Assembly: GCA_011799875.1 (NCBI GenBank)
Contig: CM022297.1
Coordinates: 515,037,257-515,101,256, forward strand
DNA length: 64,000 nucleotides
Reading direction: 5' to 3'
Origin: Thinopyrum elongatum
Taxonomy: Eukaryota > Streptophyta > Magnoliopsida > Poales > Poaceae
Part shown: one piece after another, positions 12,489 to 25,930 of the stretch
Position numbering within the stretch: the first letter of the stretch is position 1
Layout of the letters: each line of letters begins with the position of its first letter
Notes under the pieces: model-generated
Databases searched by the model: none
Told to the model about the DNA's origin: nothing
The model's input: the letters and a program-made list of their open reading frames with translations, nothing else
Program-made: the position numbers and the translations under genes

Positions 12489-15400
12489 TGTCCTCAGAGA
12501 ACCGGTTTACCCGTGTTTCCAACCAGAGATCATGTCTTCTGGAAACACACAACAACTTGGAACAGAACATAGCTGAACTTTCATTGATAATAGTCGGTAC
12601 AAGCTCACATATATTACATGATCATCGAGGCCAAAAGCACATCTAGTGCTACGACAATATCTACATGATTTATCCAACACATCAGGGCCTCGGCACTACT
12701 ACGACATACTACAGTGGAAGACTACAGCGTAGCGGAACATGATAGAAACTTCATCCACAGGGACACTGCTGTGGACACATCCTAGGCATCGCAACATGGA
12801 CCTCGAGACCTCCATCTTAGTCTTCTCCTACATCTGGCATGATACGCCAGGTGAGTACTTTGAATGTACTCGCAAGCACATGACAACCAAATATGCAGCA
12901 AGTAATAGCATGGCAATGAACAGGTTAAACTTCAAGTGATTCACTTACTGTTACCAACTTACTCATCTCTGGGTTGCCTCACAACCCTCGGAATACTCGA
13001 TACCAACGAGTACTTCCGCTCGAAAGACAAGTGCTTCCATCATTACTACAGTTATTACGGTTGATCACCTAGAGAGGTCTGGTCGGGCTATCCAATACTG
13101 TGGACGCAGCTATTCGAATAGATTTTTCACTCTACAGAGGTTGCGCACTTTACCCACACTGTGGAGCACTGACCTCGTGATCCCATTCGGGTGGACCAGC
13201 ATTGCTCCAACGAAACCTGTCTGACCAGTGACTCTTTCATCATACCACCGGCAATCACACTCCCCCGAAGTCAAGCCTTGGGTGGCCCCGTGTCACCCCA
13301 TGACACCTGCCACCGTCGTGGCCTAACTAAACTGTCCCAAACAGGGACGCCGGCAAACAACTCAACTGGGCTCACAGGGTTATCGCCGTCTACCTGATCA
13401 GGGCAACATGCACGCATAACCCTCCCTTTTTGGAGGTACCGGTGAAAGAGCACCGAGCTAGACCAAGTCAAGGCCGTCCCATACCGGCAAATGTGGCTGC
13501 ACGGGTAAGCCCGGACAAGTGACTCTTGACCAACCAACTATGTTTCACTTAGCGAGCATAGTTATTGATCATATCATTCTGAGTTATCAACTTTAAACAT
13601 TTAAATAATTTACTATGAATTATCTAGGTTAAATATATGCACAAAATGAATATGAATTATGCAATGCTATGAAATGCTTCATAATATGGATGTCCTGGCT
13701 TGCCTTGATCAGTTGGGTTGTCCAGAAACTCCGGGTCTTCAAATCCACAAGATTCTCCTTCTGAAAATATTTTTAAATAGCAAAAGAAAATGTCACATAA
13801 AGCCTTTTTATTCACCAACAATTTTGTGAGTATTGGAAAAATACCAAACTTGGTGGAAAAATAGAGGGGTTTAATACAAACACAATGCAAAAAGAATCAG
13901 GTCAAATGGACCTTCCTATAAAAAGTTATTAATAGTCAAAGTTCCTGGTCAATTCTGTTAAATAAACAAAAATCAGAAAACCGAAGAACGACCACGTCGA
14001 AGGCGTAAATGGAGAATACGCCTCCACTTACCCCTTCGCGTGCGCGCCCACTGTGGCTGACGAGTGGGGCCGTGCCTGTTTAAAACAGAGGGAGAAGAGA
14101 GAGCAGAGGGAGGGGCGGCTCACCGGCGGCGATTGCCGGAGTTAGCGACGGCGGTTGGGCTCGAGGATGGTGCGGATGGATCGGGTGTTCAACGGAGATT
14201 CTCCCTGTACCCGTGGCTCCTCCGGGGAGGGCCAGACAACGTCGCGCCCTTCTTCTCCGGCGGGTGGTGGCTGCGGTGGTTGACGGAGATGACGATTCCG
14301 GCGATGATTCGGTCGGGCCGGAGATCGGGGAGCTCTAGTGGAGTGAACTGAGCACTATGGTGGTCTCAGGTGGGGCTAAGGTGGAGTGGAGAGAGCTGGT
14401 GGTGGAGCTCAACTCACGGCGGAGCTCCGGCGAAGCTCGAGGCCAGAGGGCCTCTCGGCCTTGGCTCTTGCTTGGGGAGGCGATTGAGGACGGAGGGAGA
14501 GGGGTGAGGAGCTAAACGAAGACGGGCGGGGCTATTTATAGCTAGAAGGATGGGTGCGGCAATCTCTCTGGATCGGTGGCGATGTGGCTCCGCCACTGGC
14601 ACAAGGACGGCGAGCTGGCCGTCGTGGCGTGGGGCGAAGCGACGGGAGCGAGGTGAAGCACTTAATGCAACGAGATAACTCGGGGGGGAGACGACGAGCG
14701 GCGCCGCACTGTGACCGCACGGGAAAAATAGTGCATGCGGGCGTGGCGGCCGCCGAGGGCTTCTCCGGTGAGGGCGACGGTTCTGGAGGGGCTAGGTGGC
14801 ATCCAGGGACGACGTCGGCATGCTTGGACAAGCTGCCGCGGCGCTGGCGTCTCGTCTCGACGAGACCCGAGCCTGGCGCGAGGCAGAGCGCGGCGACAAC
14901 CATGCCAGCACCGTGCTCACCACGGTGCTTGGCATCAGGAGGCCACGTATGCCTGGCTTTTCTTGTCTAGCACGGCGACCATCGATCCCTCATTTCACCT
15001 GTGTCCTTGGTTTGGCTTGGTTCGGTCTGAGATGGATGGTGGAATCAGCAACAGTTCCTGACAGAGAACTTGGGAGGGATCTGGAGGGTTAGAGAGATGG
15101 AGGTAGGGCCAATGGAGATGTCCAGAGTGATTTAGGTTGGAAGGACTAGGATCTGACCAAATTTGAGGTGATTTGGTTTAAATTAGAGGGTAGTTCATGT
15201 ACAAACTACATTTCTGGACCAGAATCAAAATGTTGAAGTGCTGCTCACTAGAATGATCTCCTGGGGTTGAAACTTGGTGGAGTAAAGTTGTTTGGGGGTG
15301 TCCTCATGCTATAAAAATTTGAAAGAAATTGGACACTCCTAGCATGCACTTCCTTCACAAAGGTCCAAACTGACCAGGAGCTAAAAGGAATTATTTTGCA

Positions 15401-15755
15401 AAGTATATGAAATATTTTATGGAATATTTTTGGATATTGGAGCAAGATATAGTCCAAAGGATTTTAAAGAATTATTTGAGAATTTTCTGAGCATCCGAGC
15501 TATAGGTTGCTTCACAACCCATAGTAATGCCCTAAATCCTCAAATAAAAGAAAAGAGTTTTTGGAAAATAATTTTAATTGGAATTTGGATCCTTGGGGTA
15601 CTTGGCAGTGTTTTGGCAAGGTGATGGAGCTTTGGATTACTTGGAAGAAGTTTCAAGAATGTCCAAGACCAAGTGAAAGATTCAAAAATCCATTCAAATT
15701 CCAAATAAAACCAGAAAAAGTTTGAAAAGAAAAAGTTGTCAAAATCAGGGTGTCA
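12489..15755 (-). repeat. 3' LTR of the chromovirus
   Basis: On the minus strand it starts TGACACCCTGATTTTGAC at 15755 and runs to about 12489. A GC-rich part (14050-14900) produces overlapping long frames on both strands, but they are not conserved as protein and lie inside the LTR. It matches 21456-24706 closely. Confidence 0.88.
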
Positions 15756-18560
15756 CAAACCTACCCCCCTTAGGATGAATCTCGTCCTCGAGATTTGGTT
15801 GCTCAGGAAACAAATATGGGTAAGCGGATCTCAGGAAATCTTCTCTTTCCCAAGTAGGCTCTTCTTCAGTATGGTGCTCCCATAGAACCTTGTAAAATCT
15901 TATCACTTTACTCCTTGTTGTTCTTTCCATTTCATCCAAGATCTTGACAGGTTTTTCCTCAGAAGTCAAATCCTTAGCCAGCTCTAGCTCACTCATATCC
16001 GCTTGCTTGGCTGGGGGTGCAATGCATTTCCTTAACTGTGATATGTGAAAGACATCATGAACATCTGACAATGCTAGTGGTAATTCCAACTGATATGCGA
16101 CTCTGCCTTTCCTGGCAATCACTGGAAAGGGGCCGATGTATCTCAGGGCTAATTTTCCTCGAGTACCAAACATCTTTACTCCCTTCATAGGAGTTACCCG
16201 TAGATAAGCATAGTCTCCGGGCTCAAAAGTTACTTCCCGGTGCTTTGGGTCGTAATAGCTCTTCTATCGGGACTTGGCTGCTCGAAGTCGTTCTTGGATA
16301 TCCTTAACTTGCCTCTCAGCCTCGAGCATCAAGTCCCTTGCCAAAATGCGACTATCCCCTGTTTGGGACCAGTTCAGCGGTGTGCGACACTTCCGTCCAT
16401 ACAATGCCTCAAAAGGCGACATCTTGGGACTTGCCTGATAGCTGTTGTTGTAGGAGAATTCAGCATATGGCAGACTATGCTCCCATTTGGGTCCATGGGA
16501 GAGGGCATATGACCGAAGCATACCCTCTAATATTTGGTTCACTCGCTCAATTTGTCCATCTGTCTGCGGATGATATGTTGTGCTATGTTTCAGCATGGTT
16601 CCCAACGCTTGATGTAGCCGTAGCCAAAATGCTGAAGTAAATAGGGAACCCCTATCTAAAGTGATAGACTTGGGTACCCCATGCAGACTGACTATTCGGG
16701 ACATGTAAAGTTGTGCCAACTGGTTCGCGTTGAAAGTGGTCTTTACTGGGATAAAGTGCGCCACTTTCGTGAGGATATCTACAATGACCCAAATAGCATC
16801 ATTGCCTCTCGTGGACTTGGGTAGTCCCACAATAAAATCCATACATATGTCGTCCCACTTCCACTAGGGTACTGGTAAAGGTTGCAGTAGCCCAGCGGGT
16901 TTTTGATGCTCTGCTTTGACCTTGTTGCAAATGTCACAGCAGGCGACATAGTTTGCTATATCTTCCCGCATTCCCATCCACCAAAAGGTTTCTCTCAAAT
17001 CCTGATACATCTTGGTACCTCCTGGGTGGATCGAATATGCTGACTCGTGTGCTTCCTTGAGTATTTGTTGCCTCAAGTTATTCTGTCTTGGCACACAAAT
17101 TCGTTTTTCGAACCACACGGTACCCTGTTCATCCATGCGGAAGGACTTGGCCTTCCCTTGCTGAATTAACTCCTTGATCTCCCGAATTTCTTCATCTGAC
17201 TTCTGTGCTTCCTTGATTTCCTCCGTGAGGGTTGGAGTAATTTCCAACATGTCCGGAGTCATTGGGCCGCATAGCACCATATTGAGCCTGACAAACTCTT
17301 CTTGTAAATTCGGATGCATATTCTCAACTAATGCATTCACAGTAGCTTGTTTCCTGCTCAGGGCGTCAGCGACCACATTCGCTTTCCCTGGATGATAGTT
17401 TATCCCAACATCATAGTCCTTGACTAGTTCAAGCCATCTTCGCTGCCTGACGTTCAGGTCGGGTTGAGTGAAAATATACTTGAGACTCTTATGTTCTGTG
17501 TATATTTCACAACCTTGTCCAATGAGGTAATGCCTCCAAATCTTCAGGGCATGAACCACAGCCGCTAGCTCCAAATCATGTGTGGGATAGTTCTCCTCAT
17601 GAGGTCGTAGTTGTCGGGATGCATAAGCTACAACCTTCCCTTCTTGCATTAGCATGCATCCGATCCCACGCCTGGATGCGTCGCAATATATGTCGAAACT
17701 CTTGTGAATGTCTGGAAGAACTAAGATAGGGGCTATGGTTAGCCTCACCTTTAACTCCTGGAAACTGCTGTCGCACTCTGCTGTCCAGATAAACCTTTGG
17801 TTCTTTTTCAACGATTCCGTCAGTGGCTTGGCTATCTTAGAGAAGCCTTCAATGAAGCAACGGTAATAGCCTGCCAAGCCCAGGAAACTACGTACTTCGG
17901 TCACCGTAGCTGGTGTCTTCCAGTTCAAGACCGGAGTAACCTTACTTGGATCAACAACTATTCCCTTCTCTGACAGAATATGTCCAAGGAATCCTACCTC
18001 TTTTAGCCAAAATTCGCACTTACTGAACTTGGCATATAAGCGATGGGTTCTCAACCTTTCTAGGACAGCTCTGAGATGTTGCTTATGTTCCTCTTCATCC
18101 TTGGAGTATATCAGTATGTCATCAATGAACACCACTACGAACTTATCCAGAAAGTCCATGAAAACTTTATTCATCATACTCATGAAATAGGCTGGAGCGT
18201 TGGTCAATCCAAACGCCATAACTGTAAATTCATGTAGTCCATATCGAGTGGTGAACGATGTCTTGGGGATATCCTCCTTTCGGATTTTCAATTGATGATA
18301 TCCCGTTCTGAGGTCGATCTTGGAGAATACCCGTGCTCCACTCAACTGGTCGAATAAGTCATCAATTCGAGGGAGCAGGTACTTGTTCTTGATAGTGACC
18401 TCATTAAGCTGACGATAGTCTACACACATTCGTAGACTTCCATCCTTCTTCTTGACAAATAATACTGGTGATCCCCATGGCGAGATGCTTGGATGAATGT
18501 ATCCTTTTTGTAGCAACTCATCCAATTGCTACTTTAGTTATCCTAGTTCCGGGCCTGGCA
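15745..18560 (-). pseudogene. Chromovirus pol: RT, RNase H, integrase, chromodomain
   Basis: Domains run from high to low coordinates. RT has CVDYRQLNE, the [12 protein letters not shown] block and FIDDILIYS. RNase H has [13 protein letters not shown]. Integrase has the zinc-binding [17 protein letters not shown], then MDFIVGLP, ITLDRGSLF and GQIERVNQ, which give the D, D and E residues. A C-terminal chromodomain has PVKILDEMERTTRSK and WEREDFLRS. Stops interrupt the frame at 16864 and 16264, and more lie upstream of 18525, but there is no frameshift from gag through to the end. The family copies the RNA and inserts the DNA; the chromodomain usually guides insertion to heterochromatin. The element as sequenced cannot make its polyprotein. 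Confidence 0.9.
15756..15774 (-). other. Polypurine tract of the chromovirus
   Basis: On the minus strand CCTAAGGGGGGTAGGTTTG directly precedes the 3' LTR start, as expected for the plus-strand primer of an LTR retrotransposon. Confidence 0.75.
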
Positions 18561-18768
18561 TGCGGTAATATTTCTTGTATATTGGAGCTGTACCAGCAAT
18601 CAGTTCAATGGCAAACTCCAACTCTCAGTCGGGTGGCATTCCGGGTAATTCCTCTGGAAACACATCCGGAAATTCTCCCACTACCGGAATCAGATTCATA
18701 TAATTAACAGTGGTCTGATATGCCGTGCCCTTTCTTGTTATCATTCTGCTGGCCAGGAATTGAACGGT

Positions 18769-20272
18769 CTATCCGGCGAGGTTCACCATTGTCACCGTTC
18801 TGGTGGCGCAATTGATACACACTTGGTGTGGTGCCAACCAGTCCATTCCTAGTATTATATCCAGTCCTGGGGAGTCAATAGCAACAAGGGTAGCTGGAAA
18901 TTTGACTCCGTGAATTGAGATTTCCAGATCCTTGTATACTATATTTGTTCTGAGCATTGAGCCAGGGGATTGTACCACCATGATTTTGTTCAAAAGTGAA
19001 GGAGAAAATTTATGCAAGGTGGCAAAACTCTGTGAAATAAACGAGTGAGAAGCCTCAGAATCAAATAAAATTACTGCAGGTATGTTATGGACGGAAAACA
19101 TACCAAGGACAACGTCTGGAGCTTCGCAGACTTCTTCGGCAGATATGTGATGGATGCATCCGTGGTTGAAGTTGCGGTTGGGGCGGCGTCCAAGGTGATT
19201 AACTTGTGGCTTGTGGTCAGCTGATTGCTTCCCGTTATTAGTAGGACACTGTTTAGCGTAGTGTCCACTCTGGCCACAATTGAAACAAGTGTTGTTGCGG
19301 CGACAGTCCTCTATGACTGGTTGCTTGCCGAAGGTCTTGTTCTGGTTACCTGGCTTGCTGTTGTTGCCACCATTGTTCCACACTGGTTTGTTCTCAGATG
19401 ACCCTGACTGCCAACTGCGCAGCTTTTGTTCATATGGTTCCTTGTTGTCCTTCTTGGGCTCGAACTTCCTCTTACGATCATCATTCCCAGACTTGTGCTC
19501 TCATTCGGTGATGAAGGCCTTATCAACCAAGGTCTGGAAATCGGGGAAGTCCAACATGCATAACTGACATCGGAGGGCATGATTAAGTCCTCCGAGGAAC
19601 AGGTCTATTTTCCTCTCTTCGGTGGCCACATCATAAGGAGAGTACTGGGCCAAGTTGTTGAATTTATTTAAGTATTCTCCCACAGTCATGTTGCCTTGTG
19701 TGAGAGCCAGGAATTCTCGCTGCTTTACTTTCATGATGCCCGTGGGAATATGATACTTGCGGAATAGCTCTTTGAATTTCTCCTAGGAAATTTCTTCAGC
19801 AGGCCATATTATCTTGGTGTTATCCCACCATATGGCTGTTGGGCCTTCAAGATAATGAGTGGCAAATGGAACTTTATCTACTTCCTCACAATGGGCGACG
19901 TCCAATTTCTTTTCCATGGTTCTTAACCTGTCATCAACCTCAATAGGATCCACAGCCTGACCAAAGCTGGGTGGTTTGGTGCGCTGGAAGCCAGTCAATT
20001 TAGAACGTACCCCATGGCCATTATTCTGACCTACTATTTGTCTGCATACTCTTGAGAATTTCCATGAGGTCTTGGTTTCTCTTTTCCTTAAACATTCTCA
20101 TTATCTGATCTGTGGTTGGTGCTTGAGGTGGTGGTGGTGGTAAGTCTTCGGGCGGTTGCCCTGCCTGCCTGGCGGATCGACGGACAGGGTTTCCATCGCC
20201 GCCTTGACTGCTACTTCCTCTCTTCATCCTAATTTTTGTTCCCATGGCAAAGACTAAATCGATGAGCAACAT
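18769..20272 (-). pseudogene. Chromovirus gag and protease
   Basis: Gag starts near 20245 (MGTKIRMKRG) with a proline-rich segment. The capsid part contains FATHYLEGPTAIWW and FLGGLNHALRCQL, followed by the zinc knuckle CFNCGQSGHYAKQC (C-X2-C-X4-H-X4-C) near 19290. Protease follows with LFDSEASHSFIS, where the usual Asp-Ser-Gly has become Asp-Ser-Glu, and ILGMDWL. Stops lie at 19783, 19501 and 18769, and a frameshift near 20020. Gag packages the RNA and the protease cleaves the polyprotein; the altered active site suggests loss of function. Confidence 0.85.
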
Positions 20273-20470
20273 CCATAAGGAGAAATACAGTAATATGACA
20301 CCGAAGAAAATTTATGAAAAAGGCAAATAAAGAGAACAACATAATTATACAATATAACCCAACATCATACATGGCAAGCTAGTAGGGAAAAATCATGGCT
20401 AAACTGCTCATACGGCAGTTGACATATGCAAAGATGCATGCATCACTACTCAAGCTCCAGTCTAGTGGCG

Positions 20471-21220
20471 TCAGTGACACGAACACTGCCCATCTGAAGA
20501 GCCCTCGTCCTCAGATCCTGAGTCGGAATAAGAACTGATGATATGAGTCACCGAGTTAAAGGAGACATGGCGTCGCTGCTGGGACGGCTCTCCTTCCGCG
20601 GGAGAAAGAGCACGTCGCCTTAGCATCGGCGGAGCAGGAGTAGCTAGAAGTGAGGCCCACTCAGCTGGGGTCTCAAATCGACTACCAGACGATAAGCCTG
20701 ATGGTCCAGAAGAACCAGAAGGGATATCAAGCATACGCGGAGGTGGAACTGGTGGCGGATACCTAGGTGGAACTACAGGAGGAGGTGCTGGAGTCACTGC
20801 TGTAAGTGCCCCCTAGACGCGGCACAACTCCTCAGCCAAGAAGATGATCATACAGTAACTGGCGTTCAGGTAGCGGGACAAAACACCAGCCGCATGATCA
20901 CACGCTGGGTCTACAGGTGAGAAAAGGACTCGCCCTGTCGTAGGTGACAGGGTGGGATAGTGGAGGAAACCTGGATGGGTCTGCATCTCAGCCTCGTGGA
21001 AGCGCAAGTCACTAGTAGCCTCCATGGCAGCAAACTGGATCGCCAACTCCGGAGTAGAAGCCACTGCGCCCTTGGAAGAGCGAGAAGAACTTCCTATATC
21101 CGAAGTCACGGTCAGGTAAGCCACTACATGGTACTCATATACCGACTCGCCCAACTGCTCCCGAAACATCTGATAAACCGGGTCATCACCGTAGGGATAC
21201 AGTCAAAGCCAGACGCTATG
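20471..21220 (-). pseudogene. Extra reading frame between primer site and gag (unknown)
   Basis: A single frame runs from about 21220 to 20471, broken only by a TAG at 20813-20815. The part before it includes MFREQLGESVYEYHVVAYL and HPGFLHYPTLSP; the part after is very proline-rich (PPPVVPPRYPPP), then Ser/Glu-rich (DSGSEDEGSSDG). I do not recognise it as gag, and it precedes the gag start by about 200 bp. It could be an additional ORF of this subfamily or a chance open stretch in the leader. Confidence 0.5.
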
Positions 21221-21437
21221 AAGCAAGACTGGAAAGGTGTGGGCTTCTGGCTCATGATGGTAGTGATATGGAACTGGTGCCATCTACACTCACAATGCCA
21301 AAGGTTAATAACATAATGAAATATGATGCACGATGCATGGCATGCAACCATCAAATGCAACAAGCAAGATGCACACTCAAGGTCCTATGCTAATCGCAGT
21401 CCTAACGCGGTTACCTAGGGTGTCCTATAGTCAGCAC

Positions 21438-21450
21438 GGCTCTGATACCA
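21438..21450 (-). other. Primer binding site of the chromovirus
   Basis: Five bases inside the 5' LTR the minus strand reads TGGTATCAGAGCC, complementary to the 3' end of plant initiator methionine tRNA. This fixes the direction of the element. Confidence 0.88.
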
Positions 21451-21455
21451 AGCGT

Positions 21456-24400
21456 TGTGGCACCCCGGCTCAGAGAACCGATTTACCCGTGTTTCCAACC
21501 CAGAGATCATGTCTTCTGGAAACACACAACAACTTGGAACAGAACATAGCTGAACTTTTATTGATAATAGTCGGTACAAGCTCACATATATTACATGATC
21601 ATCGAGGCCAAAAGCACATCTAGTGCTACGACAATATCTACATTATTTATCCAACACATCAGGGCCTCGGCACTACTACGAAATACTACAGTGGAAGACT
21701 ACAGCGTAGCGGAACATGATAGAAACTTCATCCACAGGGACACTACTGTGGACACATCCTAGGCATCGCAACATGGACCTCGATACCTCCATCTTAGTCT
21801 TCTCCTACATCTGGCATGATACGCCAGGTGAGTACTTTGAATGTACTCGCAAGCACATGACAACCAAATATGCAGCAAGTAATAGCATGGCAATGAACAG
21901 GTTAAACTTCAAGTGATTCACTTACTGTTACCAACTTACTCATCTCTGGGTTGCCTCACAACCCTCGGAATACTCGATACCAACAAGTACTTCCACTCAA
22001 AAGACAAGTGCTTCCATCATTACTACAGTTATTACGGTTGATCACCTAGAGAGGTCTGGTCGGGCTGTCCAATACCGTGGACGCGGCTATTCGAATAGAT
22101 TTTTCACTCTGCAGAGGTTGCGCACTTTACTCACACTATGGAGCACTGACCTCATGATCCCATTCGGGTGGACCAGCATTGCTCCAACGAAACCTGTCTG
22201 ACCCGTGACTCTTTCATCGTACCACCGGCGATCACACTCCCCCGGAGTCAAGCCTTGGGTGGCCCCGTGTCACCCCGTGACACCTGCCATCGTCGTGGCC
22301 TAACTAAACTGTCCCAAACGGGGACGCCGGCAAACAACTCAACTGGACTCACAGGGTTATCGCCGTCTACCTGATCAGGGCAGCACGCATGCATAACCCT
22401 TCCTCTTTGGAGGTACCGGTGAAAGAGCACCGAGCTAGACCAAGTCAAGGTCGTCCCATACCGGCAAATGTGGCTGCACGGGTAAGCCCGGAAAGGTGAC
22501 TCTTGACCAACCAACTATGTTTCACTTAGCGAGCATAGTTATTGATCATATCATTCTGAGTTATCAACTTTAAACATTTAAATAATTTACTATGAATTAT
22601 CTAGGTTAAATATATGCACGAAATGAATATGAATTATGCAATGCTATGAAATGCTTCATAATATGGATGTCCTGGCTTGCCTTGATCAGTTGGGTTGTTC
22701 AGAAACTGCTGGTCTTCAAATCCACAAGATTCTCCTTCTGAAAATATTTTTAAATAGCAAAAGAAAATGTCACATAAAGCCTTTTTATTCACCAACAATT
22801 CTATGAGTATTGGAAAAATACCAAACTTGGTGGAAAAATAGAGGGGTTTAATACAAACACAATGCAAAAAGAATCAGGTCAAATGGACCTTCCTGTAAAA
22901 AGTTATTAATAGTCAAAGTTCCTGGTCAATTCTGTTAAATAAACAAAAATCAGAAAACCGACGAACGGCCATGTCGAAGGCGTAAACGGAGAATACGCCT
23001 CCACTTACCCCTTCGCGCGCGCGCCCACAGTGGCTGACGAGGGAGAAGAGAGAGCAGAGGGAGGGGCGGCTCACCGGCGGCGATTGCCGGAGTTAGCGAC
23101 GGCGGTTGGCCTCGAGGATGGTGGGGATGGATCGGGTGTTCAACGGAGATTCTCCCTGTACCCGTGGCTCCTCCGGGGAGGGCCAGACAATGTCGCGCCC
23201 TTCTTCTCCGGCGGGTGGTGGCTGCGGTGGTTGACGGAGATGACGATTCCGGTGATGATTCGGTCGGGCCGGAGATCGGGGAGCTCTAGTGGAGTGAACT
23301 GAGCACTATGGTGGTCTCAGGTGGGGCTAAGGTGGAGTGGAGAGAGCTGGTGGTGGAGCTCAACTCACGGCGGAGCTCTGGCGAAGCTCGAGGCCAGAGG
23401 GCCTCTCGGCCTTGGCTCTTGCTTGGGGAGGCGATTGAGGACGGAGGGAGAGGGGTGAGGAGCTAAACGAAGCCGGGCGGGGCTATTTATAGCCAGAAGG
23501 ATGGGTGCGGCGATCTCTCTGGATCGGCGGCGACGTGGCTCCGCCACTGGTGCAAGGACAGCGAGCTGGCCGTCGTGGCGTGGGGCGAAGCGACGGGAGC
23601 GAGCAGAAGCACTTAATGCAATGAGATAGCTCGGGGGGGAGACGACGAGCGGTGCCGCACTGTGACCGCACGGGCAAAATAGTGCACGCGGGCGTGGCGG
23701 CCGCCGAGGGCTTCTCCGGCGAGGGAGAGGGTTCTGGAGGGGCTAGGTGGCATCCAGTGACGACGTCGGCATGCTTGGACAAGCTGCCGCGGCGCTGGCG
23801 TCTCGTCTCGACGAGACCCGAGCCTGGCGCGAGGCAGAGCGCGGCGACAACCATGCCAGCACCATGCTCACCACGGTGCTTGGCATCAGGAGGCCACGTA
23901 TGCCTGGCTTTTCTTGTCTAGCACGGCGACCTTCGATCCCTCATTTCACCTATATCCTTGGTTTGGCTTGGTTCGGTCTGAGATGGATGGTGGAATCAGC
24001 AACAGTTCCTGACAGAGAACTTGGGAGGGATCTGGAGGGTTAGAGAGATGGAGGTAGGGCCAATGGAGATGTCCAGAGTGATTTAGGTTGGAAGGACTAG
24101 GATCTGACCAAATTTGAGGTGATTTGGTTTAAATTAGAGGGTAGTTCATGTACAAACTACATTTCTGGACCAGAATCAAAATGTTGAAGTGCTGCTCACT
24201 AGAATGATCTCCTGGGGTTGAAACTTGGTGGAGTAAAGTTGTTTGGGGGTGTCCTCATGCTATAAAAATTTGAAAGCAATTGGACACTCCAAGCATGCAC
24301 TTCCTTCACAAAGGTCCAGACTGACCAGGAGCTAAAAGGAATTATTTTGCAAAGTATATGAAATATTTTATGGAATATTTTTGGATATTGGAGCAAGATA

Positions 24401-24706
24401 TAGTCCAAAGGATTTTCAAGAATTATTTGAGAATTTTCTGAGCATCCGAGCTATAGGTTGCTTCACAACCCATAGTAATGCCCTAAATCCTCAAATAAAA
24501 GAAAAGAGTTTTTGGAAAATAATTTTAATTGGAATTTGGATCCTTGGGGTACTTGGCAGTGTTTTGGCAAGGTGATGGAGCTTTGGATTACTTGGAAAAA
24601 GTTTCAAGAATGTCCAAGACCAAGTGAAAGATTCAAAAATCCATTCAAATTCCAAATAAACCCAGAAAAAGTTTGAAAAGAAAAAGTTGTCAAAATCAGG
24701 GTGTCA
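21456..24706 (-). repeat. 5' LTR of the chromovirus
   Basis: The plus strand begins TGTGGCACCCCGGCTCAG and ends CAGGGTGTCA; on the minus strand this is TGACACCC...CCACA. It is the complete copy of the pair. Motifs such as ATTCGAATAG and a CCCGAAGTC-like GC-rich block recur in the left LTR. No host gene is present. Confidence 0.88.
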
Positions 24707-25273
24707 CGGGTTTAAGCCAAGGCGGGTAACAAATCCTGATATAATAGTCTTTGAAACATTGTATAGAAAGACTAGGATAAAGGCCATCTAAGCCGGAAAT
24801 GTTCTGGCGACTTAAAGTCGAAAAGCATGGCGGTTTACCAAACCCCGAATATTCATATCATTATGGAAAAACATACCTGTAGATTGATATTATGGTAATT
24901 CCTTTGATAATGATAAGCCGTTGACATGAAATATCATGATGTTGTTTGCTTAAAGCAAATATCCTGGCGGCTTATAATCCGCTATCAGGGCGGGTTATGA
25001 AACCCAAAGATGCTCAAATATGAGACATAGTCAGGGCTGCCTGGCCTGAACTCTGAAAACCATACGGTAATAGAAAAAGAGTTCTTTAAACCCAAGATAG
25101 TCAGAAAAAAAACAGAAATCCAGAAAAAATGAGGCTTTCATAGGCCGCTAAGCCCAAATCTCAAACTCAAATCTTACTTCAATGAAACTAGCATGATAGC
25201 CACTGGTTTATCCTCGCTTTCCGTAAGCCGTCTCTCACTTGACCCAATCGATGTTTTAACCTGGATAAGTTCA
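24707..25273 (-). other. Tat element non-coding region, left of the CACTA insertion
   Basis: No open frame is supported. The stretch is rich in GCCGG and GGCGG words like the rest of the Tat element. Its end (about 25206-25273), with TTTATCCTCGCTTTCCGTAA, is a diverged copy of a unit seen again near 29527. TCA at 25271-25273 is the CACTA target duplication. Confidence 0.6.
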
Positions 25274-25309
25274 CACTACTAGGGAAAAGCTTATACACAG
25301 AATCTTACC

Positions 25310-25930
25310 AGCAGCACGGTTTAAAAGAAGGCGCTACTGCTACTTAGCAGTAGCGCGCGGAGAAAAACCGCGCTACTCCTAGCCACGTAGCAGTAGCGTG
25401 CTAGGAGAAAACAGCGCTACTACTACAATTGCCACGACGTAGCCGCCAGACTAGGTATAGTAGTAGCGCCTGTTTTGCAACCGCGCTACAGCTAATGAAC
25501 TTAGCGGCAGCGCTTTTTCGCCGACCCTCGCTACTGCTAAGTTTAGTCCACTCGTTGCAACTAATTAAGTTTAGTCCCACCTCGCTCCGCGAACAGGGTG
25601 TTTACCACCTTAAATACGTTACTTCTCAAACCATCACAACCACTTGGTCTTCATTGAACTCTATGTGTAGGATCTGTATTCCGCAATAGGAATCTTCACT
25701 GGTTCTTAAACCGGGGAAGATTCCTAGTGACAATTTAGATTCTACACAAAAAGATCATTGATGACCAATGTATTTTTGATTTTTTTACATGCTTAGCCTT
25801 AGCAGTAGCGCGTTTTGCATAAAGCGCTACCGCTAAAGGCATAGCAGTAGCGCTTCTCGAGAAAAAAGTGCTACTACTATGGTGTTTAGCAGTAGCATTT
25901 TATCCCAAAGCGCGCTACTGCTAAACGCCA
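25310..25930. repeat. Left subterminal repeats of CACTA copy 1
   Basis: Words such as AGCAGTAGCGCG and GCGCTACTGCTA recur about a dozen times in both orientations in two blocks (about 25330-25560 and 25795-25925). In CACTA elements such repeats bind the element's own DNA-binding protein. Confidence 0.8.

Larger units (their letters stand above)
12489..24706 (-). mobile_element. Tekay/Del-like chromovirus (Ty3/Gypsy) nested in the Tat element
   Basis: Two LTRs of about 3.25 kb (12489-15755 and 21456-24706) flank one open frame interrupted by nonsense codons that encodes gag, protease, RT, RNase H, integrase and a chromodomain. The primer site is complementary to initiator Met-tRNA. The chromodomain, large LTRs and [11 protein letters not shown] motif place it with Tekay/Del chromoviruses. 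The LTRs are very alike by eye; the left one lacks about 10 bp near its outer end and has a 25-bp difference near 14069. No matching 5-bp target duplication is visible (left flank ACCAA, right flank CGGGT), so an end may have been altered. Confidence 0.88.

Noticed and set aside
14050..15092. Overlapping GC-rich frames up to 138 codons, repeated at 23030-24043
   Set aside because: They sit inside the chromovirus LTRs, occur on both strands and are low-complexity; no domain is seen.
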